Source of the DNA: an uncultured Bacteroidota bacterium | GTDB lineage: Bacteria; Bacteroidota; Bacteroidia; UKL13-3 | Direction of reading: 5' to 3' | DNA length: 24,895 bases | NCBI GenBank assembly: GCA_903888395.1 | Contig: CAISTO010000397.1 | Span: 1 to 24,895, forward strand | In this document: piece after piece, positions 14,795-22,432 of the stretch | How positions within the stretch are numbered: the first letter of the stretch is position 1 | Layout: every line of letters starts with the position of its first letter | Position numbers and translations under genes: made by a program | Notes under the pieces: model-generated | Seen by the model: only the letters and a program-made list of their open reading frames with translations | Told to the model about the DNA's origin: nothing | Database searches by the model: none

Positions 14795-15496
14795 TTAAAC
14801 CAAAATATGAGCTATAAAATAAGCACTTGCGGCTGCGGCTGCACCAATTCCTAAAACTTTAAATGCTCCAAATACAGGAGGCTGACCAATTATTTTTGTT
14901 TTAAAATATCCAAATATAAAAAGGCTAATGGCTGTAATGATACAACTATAAATTAATGCAGCATTGGTACTTAAACCAAAAATTGGAAAGTAAGCAGACA
15001 AAGGAATAATTCCTCCAACAATATAAGCAATACCAATTGCTGCAGCACTATTTCTGGCAGCATTCAAATTTGGTTTTTCAAGTCCAAGTTCAAATTTCAT
15101 CATAAAATCAACCCAACGATCTTTGTCTTTTGATATATCTTCAACAATTAGATTTTGATGCTCAATACTTAAACCATAATCAGCAAAAACTTCAGCTACT
15201 TCTTGCTTTTCTCTTTCAGGGTAATTATCTACCTCAAAATACTCGCGCTGCAACTCACTTTTATAATGATCTATTTCTGTTTTCCCCGCTAAATATCCGC
15301 CCAAACCCATGGCTATACTTCCAGCCACAATTTCGGCAATACCTGCAGTTACAATAATATTATTACCTATGTTTGCTGCATTGGCTGCACCACTTAAACC
15401 TGCTGCTAAAGCAAAAGGAACAGTTAAGCCATCACTCATTCCAATAACTATATCGCGAACCAATTGGCTGCCCTCAAAATGTTTTTCTTCGTGCAT
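14795..15496 (-). CDS. VIT1/CCC1-family transporter
   Basis: 233 aa. The N-terminal SQLVRDIVIGMSDGLTVPFALAAGLSGA is the VIT family's first helix with its conserved D-G pair. Two small-residue-rich helices follow (about 46-70), then a charged loop (72-140; EREKQEVAEVF, ISKDKDRWVDFMMKFELGL) corresponding to the metal-binding region of plant VIT1, and three C-terminal helices (about 148-168, 175-197, 208-232). Eukaryotic homologues move Fe2+ or Mn2+ in exchange for protons; bacterial members are usually annotated as iron transporters without direct proof. It lies 10 bases after parC with no terminator, so it likely shares that transcript. Confidence 0.85.
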   Translation of the reverse strand: MHEEKHFEGSQLVRDIVIGMSDGLTVPFALAAGLSGAANAANIGNNIIVTAGIAEIVAGSIAMGLGGYLAGKTEIDHYKSELQREYFEVDNYPEREKQEVAEVFADYGLSIEHQNLIVEDISKDKDRWVDFMMKFELGLEKPNLNAARNSAAAIGIAYIVGGIIPLSAYFPIFGLSTNAALIYSCIITAISLFIFGYFKTKIIGQPPVFGAFKVLGIGAAAAASAYFIAHILV

Positions 15497-15506
15497 GGTA
15501 ATTTAT

Positions 15507-18206
15507 TTAAAATAAAGTAGGTTGATCAGGTTTAGTAATTATTTTTTTCTTCACTTTTGGAACAACTGGTTTATCATCTTCTTCATCATCTGCCAATAAT
15601 TTCTTCACTAACTCCTGCTCTTCTTTTATAAATTCATCATTGAATAATTCGGCTTGAATAATTGCATCTTCCGTATTTTCTTCCTGTTTTATTTCTTCCT
15701 CTATTTCTTCTTCAGCAGCTATTAATTCAATGCTTAAAATTTCATTACTTCCTAATTTATTACCTATGGCTTTCCAACCTTTTACGTCAATAAATTCGGC
15801 TAAATTAATGGTTTGTTCGGTTGAATCTTTTTTAGTTTTTCCAGTTAATAAAGTAATTTCAGGCAACTTTAAATCAGTAGCCACTAAGCACATATTTTTA
15901 TCACCTTCAGTTATAAATAGAAATTTAGAATTAATGGTTTTAGTTTCTATCAAAAAGCGTTTTACATAATATGTTTTTTGCTTCGCATCATAATAAACGG
16001 TACTTAAAGGTCTATCTGCTTTAAATTTATTAATAAACAAAACGTGCGGAGCGTCATAATGATTGGTTAGTTCAAAATTTGTTAATTCATAATTTCCATC
16101 TTTATAAATCACCAAAATTAAATCATCGTTGGTATAACTTCCAATTGATTTACCTCTTCCATCACTATTTAACCTACCTATTACATCGTCATACCAAATA
16201 TTTCTTCCACCAATGGTGCTAATTCCTTTGGTTTTTTGCTTAATTGATTTTACTAAATATTTTGACAATGTATTACCTTGAACCCCTCTTCCTTTGATTG
16301 CCAATTCGGCAAAATTATAATCAAAAACTAATTTACGAGCGTTGCTCAATGGACTTAAAGTTACACTTACTATTTCAGCCTCACTATTAGGATTTGCTGT
16401 AAAGTAAAGCACTTTTGAATTTGGACTACCTAATGTTAAATCGTATTCTTTATCGCGGGTAATTCCTGATACATTGAAGCGTTTGGAATAACTTACTTTA
16501 GTTTTCCCATCAATATAAATCATATTGTAAGTCATGCGGTCATCACCTTTTTTAAACACATAAGCGTATAAAATATCTTTGCCCACAAATGCTTTATCCT
16601 GCACTTTACTTACTTGCATTTTACCATCTTTTTTAAACACAATTACATCGTCTAAATCAGAACAATCACAAATGTATTCATCTTTTTTAAGTCCAGTTCC
16701 TACAAAGCCTTCTACCCTATTGATATATAATTTTTGGTTAGCAATGGCCACCGTTTTTGAATCAATATTATCAAATGTTTTTATTTCCGATTTACGCTCA
16801 CGGCCTTTGCTATATTTCTTTAAAAGGTTTTCAAAATACTTAATGGCAAATAGTTTTAAGTTTGCTAAATCATTTTTTATTTGCTCTAATTCGGCCTGAA
16901 TTTTAGCAATATAATCGTCAGCTTTAAAACCATCGTATTTTGAAATTCGCTTGATTTTTATTTCTGTTAGTCTTAAAATATCGTCTTCATTTAATTCACG
17001 AATAAATTGTTTTTTAAACTTATTCATGCCACGCCAAATGGTGTCAATTACGTCTTCAAAAGTTTCACATTCTTCAATGTCTCGGTAAATTCTGTTTTCA
17101 ATAAATATTTTCTCGAGTGAGGCATAATGCCAATTTTCTTCTAATTCACCTTTTCTAATTTCAAGTTCTCTTCTAAGTAATTCTAAGGTGTTATCGGTGC
17201 TAATTTTCAACAACTCATTTACAGGCATAAAATGAGGTTTATCTTGAATAATTACGCAAGTATTTGGCGAAATAGAAATTTCGCAATCAGTAAATGCATA
17301 CAATGCATCTATGGTAATATCGGGTGAAATTCCTGGCGCTAATTGTATTTCTATTTCTACATCTTTAGCGGTGTTATCAATTACTTTTTTTATCTTAATT
17401 TTATTGTTGTCATTGGCTTTTATAATGCTTTCAATTAAACTAGTAGTGGTAATTCCATAAGGAATATCTTTGATAAATAAGGTCTTTTTATCTGACTCCT
17501 CAATTTTAGCTCTGCACCTAATTTTACCACCTTTCATTCCTTGATTGTAATTACTTACATCAATGGATCCACCAGTAGGAAAATCGGGAACTAAATCAAA
17601 TTTTTTGCCTTTTAAGTAATCAATAGATGCTTCAATTAATTCAATAAAATTATGAGGTAAAATTTTAGTAGCCAATCCAACCGCAATACCTTCAACTCCT
17701 TGAACTAAAAGCAAAGGAAATTTCATTGGCAATGAAATAGGTTCTTTCTTACGTCCATCATAACTACTTTGCCAGTAAGTAGTTTGTCCGTTAAAAGCTA
17801 CTTCTAAAGCAAATTTTGATAATCGAGCTTCAATATAACGAGCCGCGGCAGCAGAATCACCCGTTCTAATATCACCCCAATTTCCTTGGCATTCCATGAG
17901 TAAATCTTTCTGACCAATGTTCACCAAAGCATCGCCAATAGCGGCATCTCCATGCGGATGATATTGCATGGTTTGTCCAATAATATTGGCTACTTTATTA
18001 AAGCGGCCATCGTCCATTTCTTTCATGCTATGCAATATTCTGCGTTGAACAGGTTTTAAACCATCTTCAATTGCAGGAACTGCACGTTCTAAAATAACAT
18101 AACTAGCATAATCTAAAAACCAATCCTGGTACAATCCACTAACTGGCGTTACGTGATATTCGTTATTAACGGGTATTTCGTTATTATTGTTATTTAACTC
18201 GTCCAT
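15507..18206 (-). CDS. parC: DNA topoisomerase IV subunit A (ParC-type)
   Basis: Type IIA topoisomerase breakage-reunion subunit, 899 aa. The N-terminal domain has GLKPVQRRILHSM, HPHGDAAIGDALV, QGNWGDIRTGDSAAAARYIEARL with catalytic Tyr124, and VEGIAVGLATKILPHNF. After the coiled-coil (about 365-470) come degenerate beta-pinwheel blades (GIKGRGVQGNTLSKY-type repeats, ISTIGGRNIWYDD). No GyrA box (QRRGGKG) is evident, which favours ParC over GyrA. An acidic tail ends in KPDQPTLF. The Asn-rich start uses ATG at 18206; an in-frame TTG precedes it. The partner parE is not adjacent. A -7 match TAAATTTG lies 30 bases upstream. The ParC/GyrA choice is moderately sure. Confidence 0.88.
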   Translation of the reverse strand: MDELNNNNNEIPVNNEYHVTPVSGLYQDWFLDYASYVILERAVPAIEDGLKPVQRRILHSMKEMDDGRFNKVANIIGQTMQYHPHGDAAIGDALVNIGQKDLLMECQGNWGDIRTGDSAAAARYIEARLSKFALEVAFNGQTTYWQSSYDGRKKEPISLPMKFPLLLVQGVEGIAVGLATKILPHNFIELIEASIDYLKGKKFDLVPDFPTGGSIDVSNYNQGMKGGKIRCRAKIEESDKKTLFIKDIPYGITTTSLIESIIKANDNNKIKIKKVIDNTAKDVEIEIQLAPGISPDITIDALYAFTDCEISISPNTCVIIQDKPHFMPVNELLKISTDNTLELLRRELEIRKGELEENWHYASLEKIFIENRIYRDIEECETFEDVIDTIWRGMNKFKKQFIRELNEDDILRLTEIKIKRISKYDGFKADDYIAKIQAELEQIKNDLANLKLFAIKYFENLLKKYSKGRERKSEIKTFDNIDSKTVAIANQKLYINRVEGFVGTGLKKDEYICDCSDLDDVIVFKKDGKMQVSKVQDKAFVGKDILYAYVFKKGDDRMTYNMIYIDGKTKVSYSKRFNVSGITRDKEYDLTLGSPNSKVLYFTANPNSEAEIVSVTLSPLSNARKLVFDYNFAELAIKGRGVQGNTLSKYLVKSIKQKTKGISTIGGRNIWYDDVIGRLNSDGRGKSIGSYTNDDLILVIYKDGNYELTNFELTNHYDAPHVLFINKFKADRPLSTVYYDAKQKTYYVKRFLIETKTINSKFLFITEGDKNMCLVATDLKLPEITLLTGKTKKDSTEQTINLAEFIDVKGWKAIGNKLGSNEILSIELIAAEEEIEEEIKQEENTEDAIIQAELFNDEFIKEEQELVKKLLADDEEDDKPVVPKVKKKIITKPDQPTLF

Positions 18207-18235
18207 CAAAAAAATTTCTATTATTTAAAAGCTAA

Positions 18236-18243
18236 CAAATTTA
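18236..18243 (-). promoter_or_regulatory. -7 element of the parC promoter
   Basis: TAAATTTG on the minus strand, an exact TAnnTTTG match about 30 bases before the ATG. The nearest TTG is 25 bases upstream of it, slightly farther than usual. Confidence 0.5.
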
Positions 18244-18340
18244 TTTAAAATATTCATGGAAGTATCCACAATTTTTCAATTGTTATTCATATTTGAAGCA
18301 AATTTGTTCAGATTTAATGTTTATATCAGTCTGTAACCAC

Positions 18341-18370
18341 AAAAAAAAAGCTTAGTTTTCACTAAGCTTT
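18341..18370 (-). terminator. Rho-independent terminator overlapping the transglycosylase stop codon
   Basis: Perfect 10-base stem AAAGCTTAGT / ACTAAGCTTT (18347-18356, 18361-18370), loop GAAA on the minus strand, then nine T. The TAG stop at 18362-18364 is inside the stem. Confidence 0.93.
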
Positions 18371-19594
18371 ATTGGTAAATATTTTAAGTCGTTGGCCTTT
18401 TTTTAGTTTAGTACCTTTAATTCTATTCCACTTTTTAAGCTGTTTAACAGTAACATTGTATTCATTGGCAATACTTGCCAATAAATCTCCTTTTCTTACT
18501 CTATAAAATATTTTATCAGTAACTTTTAACTCTTTAACTTTTGAATTTGCTAATGCCATTAATTGTTCATCGGCTAAGTTTAAGTTTTCAATGTTATTAA
18601 CTGAAGCAAATTTTATAATTTTATTATAAGGTAAAGTAAGTGATACTTTATTTGCTGTAAATGGAATATATCCTCTTCTAAGCGATGGATTCAATTGTTT
18701 AATTTCATCAACTGAAATATCTAATGCCATTGACAATTGTTCTAATGAATACCTGTTATCAACTTGAACTGTGTCGGTATGGTAATTTAAATCTAATTCA
18801 GCAGGATAAATATTGTGTTCCGAAGCATAATTCATGGCATAAGTAGCGGCAATAAATGCAGGTACATATCCACGAGTTTCTCTTGGTAAATAAGGCATTA
18901 TTTCCCAAAAACTTCTTTTACCTCCACTTTTTCTGATAGCTTTATTTACATTTCCCATTCCGCAATTGTAACTAGCAATTACTAATAACCAATCGCCATA
19001 AACGCGGTACGAGTTTTTAAAATACATAACAGATGCTTCAGTTGATTTAATAAAATCACGTCTTTCGTCTAAATTACTAGTAGTTTTTAAACCATACATA
19101 TTTCCGGTAGGAGCCATAAACTGCCACATTCCGGCAGCGCCAACAGGACTAGTAGCAGCATGATTCAAAGCTGATTCAATAACTGCTAAATATTTCATTT
19201 CTAATGGGATTCCTTCCCTATCAAAAATTTCTTCTATGGTGGGAAAATATAATTTCGATAAGGTAAGCACTTTAGCTAATAATTTGCGCTTACGAACTGT
19301 ATATAAATCAATATATGGTCTAACTTGATCATTATAATCTAAAGGAATTTCTGTTTCTAATAAACTCAAACGTGTTTTGATATCTTCATTAGAATAAACG
19401 GGTACTTCATTTTCCTCAAAACCATAAATATTCAAATCACCTTGCCAAACTATTGGAAATAATTTATTCCTCAATTTAACTGTGTTCGAATCTACGGTAG
19501 CTAAAAAAATAGCATTGTCACTCAATACAGTTTGAGCACTAATACTATGAGTAGCAATTATACCAATTAGAATGAAAATTATTTTTTTTAACAT
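18362..19594 (-). CDS. Membrane-bound lytic murein transglycosylase with LysM domains, MltD-like
   Basis: Cleaves peptidoglycan glycan strands to 1,6-anhydro products in the periplasm. 410 aa: signal peptide (cleavage after about residue 20, SISA-QT), helical region, then a GH23 goose-lysozyme-like domain (about 115-245) with catalytic Glu140 in the ES motif (AVIESALN), GAAGMWQFM, and ASYNCGMGNVNKAI. A weak LysM lies at about 278-322 (YSLEQLSMAL...IKQLNP) and a clear C-terminal LysM at 362-407 (YRVRKGDLLASIANEYNVTVKQLKKWN). The signal has no lipobox, so it is secreted and not lipid-anchored as in E. coli MltD. A -7 box lies 20 bases upstream, and a strong terminator overlaps the stop. Confidence 0.91.
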   Translation of the reverse strand: MLKKIIFILIGIIATHSISAQTVLSDNAIFLATVDSNTVKLRNKLFPIVWQGDLNIYGFEENEVPVYSNEDIKTRLSLLETEIPLDYNDQVRPYIDLYTVRKRKLLAKVLTLSKLYFPTIEEIFDREGIPLEMKYLAVIESALNHAATSPVGAAGMWQFMAPTGNMYGLKTTSNLDERRDFIKSTEASVMYFKNSYRVYGDWLLVIASYNCGMGNVNKAIRKSGGKRSFWEIMPYLPRETRGYVPAFIAATYAMNYASEHNIYPAELDLNYHTDTVQVDNRYSLEQLSMALDISVDEIKQLNPSLRRGYIPFTANKVSLTLPYNKIIKFASVNNIENLNLADEQLMALANSKVKELKVTDKIFYRVRKGDLLASIANEYNVTVKQLKKWNRIKGTKLKKGQRLKIFTNKA

Positions 19595-19613
19595 TTAGAT
19601 TAATTAAAGAAAT

Positions 19614-19621
19614 CAAATATA
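19614..19621 (-). promoter_or_regulatory. -7 element of the transglycosylase promoter
   Basis: TATATTTG on the minus strand, an exact TAnnTTTG match 19 bases before the ATG. A TTG lies 15 bases upstream of it, a little close for a -33 element. Confidence 0.5.
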
Positions 19622-19692
19622 AAGATAAACGATGTTCAATACTTTTTTATTATAAACAGATTTTTGTATTTAGATAATTAAAACAGACAGTT

Positions 19693-20256
19693 TTAATTAT
19701 CTGCTTTTAAATTAATTTTACCTGAAGTAATTCTAATTGTAGATGTATCTGTATCTATGGCTAAAGTTCCACTTAAGTTAGCAGTAATTATGCCGTCTTT
19801 TACGTATTGCAATTTAGTAAACTGTGTTAGTAATGGAATTTGAGTAGCCAATGTATTCACTGTGCTATAAACTTTTCCTGATTCATTGGTATATTTCACA
19901 TAAGAACCTACAGATTCTGAATTTAATGCATAACTTAAATTATCTGTCCAACCATTGATTGGTTCTTTAAAATTAAATTCAATTTTAGGATTTTCTTTAT
20001 CCGTATTATTTGCAACAATCAATAAATAATGATCGGCAGTTGACTCATCTCTGTATACTGTTAAATTAGTAAAAACTTTATTGATACCATTATAATTAGC
20101 GTTAATATAATAAGTACTTCCTGTTGTACTAGTTGTAGAAGTGGTACTCGTTGTTGAAGTGGTAGTAGTAGTTGCAGGGGGTGTATTTATCTTTTCCTCA
20201 CAAGCAAAAATTAATAAAGTAGACAAAACTACCATTGATAAAGTTATTTTTTTCAT
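19693..20256 (-). CDS. Lipoprotein with a Thr/Ser repeat linker, function unknown
   Basis: 187 aa. Lipobox LIFAC gives lipid Cys19. A tether of (T-T-S) repeats spans residues 29-45, preceded by PPA; such linkers usually hold a domain away from the membrane. Residues about 48-187 are a beta-rich domain (YYINANYNGINKVFTNLTVYR..., HYLLIVANN, KIEFNFKEPINGW, STIRITSGKINL) without cysteines or recognisable catalytic residues. I do not recognise the family. It lies 98 bases upstream of the transglycosylase gene and downstream of the rpsU terminator. With no terminator of its own, it may be read with or separately from the transglycosylase gene. Confidence 0.7.
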   Translation of the reverse strand: MKKITLSMVVLSTLLIFACEEKINTPPATTTTTSTTSTTSTTSTTGSTYYINANYNGINKVFTNLTVYRDESTADHYLLIVANNTDKENPKIEFNFKEPINGWTDNLSYALNSESVGSYVKYTNESGKVYSTVNTLATQIPLLTQFTKLQYVKDGIITANLSGTLAIDTDTSTIRITSGKINLKADN

Positions 20257-20424
20257 TTTTTAAATTTAGTAGCGCAATTGTATTGTTTTTTAATGACAAA
20301 TAAAAATAAAAATCCCGCTTAAAGGCATACCACACCTATATTTTATAAAAATTTTACAAAACAGAAATACAATAAATTTATTTAAACCTTTTAAAAATTG
20401 TAAAACTATATTTAAAGTAAAAAC

Positions 20425-20451
20425 AAAAAGCCCACTTTTGGTGGGCTTTTT
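20425..20451 (-). terminator. Rho-independent terminator of rpsU
   Basis: Perfect 11-base stem AAAAAGCCCAC / GTGGGCTTTTT (20425-20435, 20441-20451) with a 5-base loop, ending in a T run on the minus strand, 25 bases beyond the rpsU stop codon. Confidence 0.95.
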
Positions 20452-20476
20452 ATGTTATATAGGAATAATTTAAAAT

Positions 20477-20671
20477 TTATCCTTCTACTTGTTGTTGCAT
20501 TTTTTGTTTGTATGCTGCACGAATGCTTTGCATACGATTTTGAATACATGGTTTAATAAAAGCTTGGCGTGCGCGTAATTCTTTTACAACTCCAGTTTTT
20601 TCAAACTTCTTTTTAAATTTCTTTAACGACTTATCTAATGATTCGTTTTCTTTTACGTTAATATATATCAT
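20477..20671 (-). CDS. rpsU: 30S ribosomal protein bS21
   Basis: 64-residue small-subunit protein that sits near the 3' end of 16S rRNA. The sequence MIYINVKENESLDKSL--F is the family N-terminus, followed by the basic FKKKFEKTGVVKELRARQAF and a long basic helix to the end. The start is the ATG at 20671; an in-frame GTG at 20683 lies inside the Shine-Dalgarno and cannot be the start. Its leader has the only strong Shine-Dalgarno I found in the window. In Bacteroidota, bS21 helps hide the anti-Shine-Dalgarno of 16S rRNA (shown in Flavobacterium johnsoniae), and the strong site on rpsU is thought to allow autogenous control. It has its own promoter and terminator, so it is a single-gene unit. 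Confidence 0.96.
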   Translation of the reverse strand: MIYINVKENESLDKSLKKFKKKFEKTGVVKELRARQAFIKPCIQNRMQSIRAAYKQKMQQQVEG

Positions 20672-20680
20672 ATCCCTTAA

Positions 20681-20690
20681 CACCTCCCTT
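20681..20690 (-). promoter_or_regulatory. Strong Shine-Dalgarno of rpsU
   Basis: The minus strand reads AAGGGAGGTG, with GGAGGTG ending 9 bases before the ATG. It can pair extensively with the 16S rRNA tail, unlike the A-rich leaders of the neighbouring genes. Confidence 0.9.
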
Positions 20691-20701
20691 CATTGGGTGC
20701 G

Positions 20702-20731
20702 CAAATGTAAGATTATCAATTAAAAAAACAA
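20702..20731 (-). promoter_or_regulatory. rpsU promoter
   Basis: TTG (20729-20731), 19-base spacer, TACATTTG (20702-20709) on the minus strand: an exact match in sequence and spacing to the Bacteroidota consensus. It abuts the stop codon of the divIC-like gene and predicts a leader of about 25 bases. Confidence 0.8.
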
Positions 20732-20732
20732 G

Positions 20733-21032
20733 CTATTTTTTTACAATAATAAAAACATCCTCGTCATCACGTTTCATCAAGTACTTTTCTCTTGCATATT
20801 TTTCTAAATTTTTTGCATTTGAAAACAAGTTTTCATGGTCGTAATTCAGTTTTTTTATTTCTGTTTTAAAATATTCATTTTCTTCTAAAACCTTGTTATA
20901 CTTACCTTTTTGCTCCCATTGGTTAATTAATCCGTTTCGTTCATTAAATAATAGTATAAATAAAAACACAGCTATTGCCGCTGCGTATTTATTAAAAATA
21001 TAAACATAATATTTAACGATAAAATTTTTCAA
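20733..21032 (-). CDS. Septum formation initiator, FtsB/DivIC family
   Basis: 99-residue bitopic cell-division protein. A short cytoplasmic N-terminus, one transmembrane helix (about 15-31, KYAAAIAVFLFILLF), then a periplasmic coiled coil (about 40-75, KVLEENEYFKTEIKKLNYDHENL) and the family C-terminal motif KNLEKYAREKYLMKRDDEDVFII. It bridges FtsL and FtsQ-type partners in the divisome. The only start that keeps the N-terminal basic segment is TTG at 21032; a stop codon lies two codons upstream in frame and no ATG is near. AGGA precedes it. It follows enolase by 32 bases, a common pairing in Bacteroidota, and is probably cotranscribed with it. Confidence 0.88.
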   Translation of the reverse strand: MKNFIVKYYVYIFNKYAAAIAVFLFILLFNERNGLINQWEQKGKYNKVLEENEYFKTEIKKLNYDHENLFSNAKNLEKYAREKYLMKRDDEDVFIIVKK

Positions 21033-21064
21033 TTCCTATTAATTTTTATTGATTTGATTTACAA

Positions 21065-22357
21065 TTATTTCTTTAAAAATTTAAAATCCATTCCAGGGAA
21101 ATAAGCGTTTCCACCTAGTTCTTCTTCAATGCGTAATAACTGATTGTATTTTGCTATTCTATCTGTTCTACTAGCCGAACCAGTTTTTATTTGTCCACTG
21201 TTTAAAGCTACTGCTAAATCGGCAATGGTGGTATCTTCCGTTTCACCACTTCTATGACTCATAATGTTTGTGTATGAATTACGAGTTGCTAAATTTACAG
21301 TATCAATGGTTTCAGTTAAACTTCCAATTTGGTTTACTTTTACTAAAATTGAATTGGCCACACCTTGCTTAATCCCATCGGCCAAACGTTTTACATTGGT
21401 TACAAATAAATCATCACCAACTAACTGAATTTTGCTTCCTAAAGCTTTTGTTAATTCTGCCCAACCAGCCCAATCATCTTCATCTAAACCATCTTCAATA
21501 GAAATAATTGGATATTTATCGCACCAAGTTTTCCAATAACTCACCATTTCTGATGAGTTTAATTGTTTACCATCCGATTTTTTGAATGTATACAAACCAG
21601 TTTTTTTATCGTAAAACTCTGAAGTAGCAGCATCCATGGCAATGTAAACATCGTGACCCGGTTTAAATCCTGCTTTTTCAATTGCAATTAAAACTGTTTC
21701 TATGGCCTCTTCATTACTTTTTATATTCGGAGCAAAACCACCTTCATCGCCTACGTTTGTTGAATATCCTTTTGATTTTAAAACCGCTTTTAAATGATGA
21801 AAAATTTCAGTTCCCATTTGTAATGATCTTCCAAAACTATCAGCACCAACTGGCATGATCATGAATTCTTGAAAATCGATAGAATTATCGGCATGAGAAC
21901 CACCGTTTACAATATTCATCATTGGAATTGGAAGTGTGTTTGCATTCACTCCACCCACATAACGGTACAATGGCATATTTGCTTCAATGGCAGCTGCTTT
22001 TGCGCAAGCTAATGAAACAGCTAAAATGGCATTTGCACCCAAATTTGCTTTATTTTCTGTACCATCTAAAGCTATCATGGCCGCATCAATATTGTTTTGT
22101 TCAAACACATCAACGCCTAAAATAGCATCAGCAATTTTATTGTTAATATTTGCAACAGCATTCAAAACACCTTTGCCCATATAAACAGCTTTGTCGCCAT
22201 CACGCAACTCCACAGCTTCATGTGCGCCAGTAGAGGCTCCACTTGGAACTGCAGCTCTTCCCATTGCACCATCTTCTGTAATTACATCTACTTCTACTGT
22301 TGGATTGCCTCTTGAATCAAGAATTTGTCTAGCTTTAATTTCTACAATTGAACTCAT
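21065..22357 (-). CDS. eno: Enolase
   Basis: Converts 2-phosphoglycerate to phosphoenolpyruvate in glycolysis and the reverse in gluconeogenesis; cytosolic, Mg2+-dependent. 430 aa, the usual bacterial length. Visible landmarks are the N-terminal ARQILDSRGNPTVEVDV with AVPSGASTGAHEAVELRDGD, NGGSHADNSIDFQEFMIMPVGA, NVGDEGGFAPNI, the metal-site stretches MDAATSEFYD, SIEDGLDEDDW and VGDDLFVTN, the catalytic Lys in ILVKVNQIGSLTET, and MSHRSGETEDTTIADLAVA. Start ATG at 22357. It sits 75 bases after carA, with only a weak AT-rich hairpin between them, and 32 bases before the divIC-like gene. Confidence 0.97.
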   Translation of the reverse strand: MSSIVEIKARQILDSRGNPTVEVDVITEDGAMGRAAVPSGASTGAHEAVELRDGDKAVYMGKGVLNAVANINNKIADAILGVDVFEQNNIDAAMIALDGTENKANLGANAILAVSLACAKAAAIEANMPLYRYVGGVNANTLPIPMMNIVNGGSHADNSIDFQEFMIMPVGADSFGRSLQMGTEIFHHLKAVLKSKGYSTNVGDEGGFAPNIKSNEEAIETVLIAIEKAGFKPGHDVYIAMDAATSEFYDKKTGLYTFKKSDGKQLNSSEMVSYWKTWCDKYPIISIEDGLDEDDWAGWAELTKALGSKIQLVGDDLFVTNVKRLADGIKQGVANSILVKVNQIGSLTETIDTVNLATRNSYTNIMSHRSGETEDTTIADLAVALNSGQIKTGSASRTDRIAKYNQLLRIEEELGGNAYFPGMDFKFLKK

Positions 22358-22432
22358 TTCTTTAAAATTTTTTATGTTTACTTAAAAATGCAACTTATTT
22401 TATTTTTCAATAAGAATAAAATGCATGGTTTA

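Noticed and set aside
16579..16899. Plus-strand frame inside parC, and similar plus-strand frames over nusB, eno, the VIT gene and others
   Set aside because: These are opposite-strand shadows of well supported genes, with low-complexity translations and no promoter or leader.
15507..18206. Subunit A of DNA gyrase instead of topoisomerase IV
   Set aside because: I see no GyrA box in the C-terminal pinwheel, and the HPHGDA-IGDAL form and acidic tail fit Bacteroidota ParC better. The call remains less than certain without gyrA for comparison.
20122..20172. Thr/Ser repeat as a phase-variation switch
   Set aside because: The repeat period is a multiple of three, so slippage changes linker length but not reading frame.
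20672..20683. GTG start for rpsU four codons upstream
   Set aside because: The GTG is part of the Shine-Dalgarno sequence itself, and bS21 proteins begin at the MIYIN-type residues.
20658..20693. An 11-codon ATG frame overlapping the rpsU start, containing the Shine-Dalgarno
   Set aside because: Its ATG lies only a few bases from the predicted transcription start and has no ribosome binding site of its own; it is probably a chance consequence of the AAGGGAGGTG sequence.
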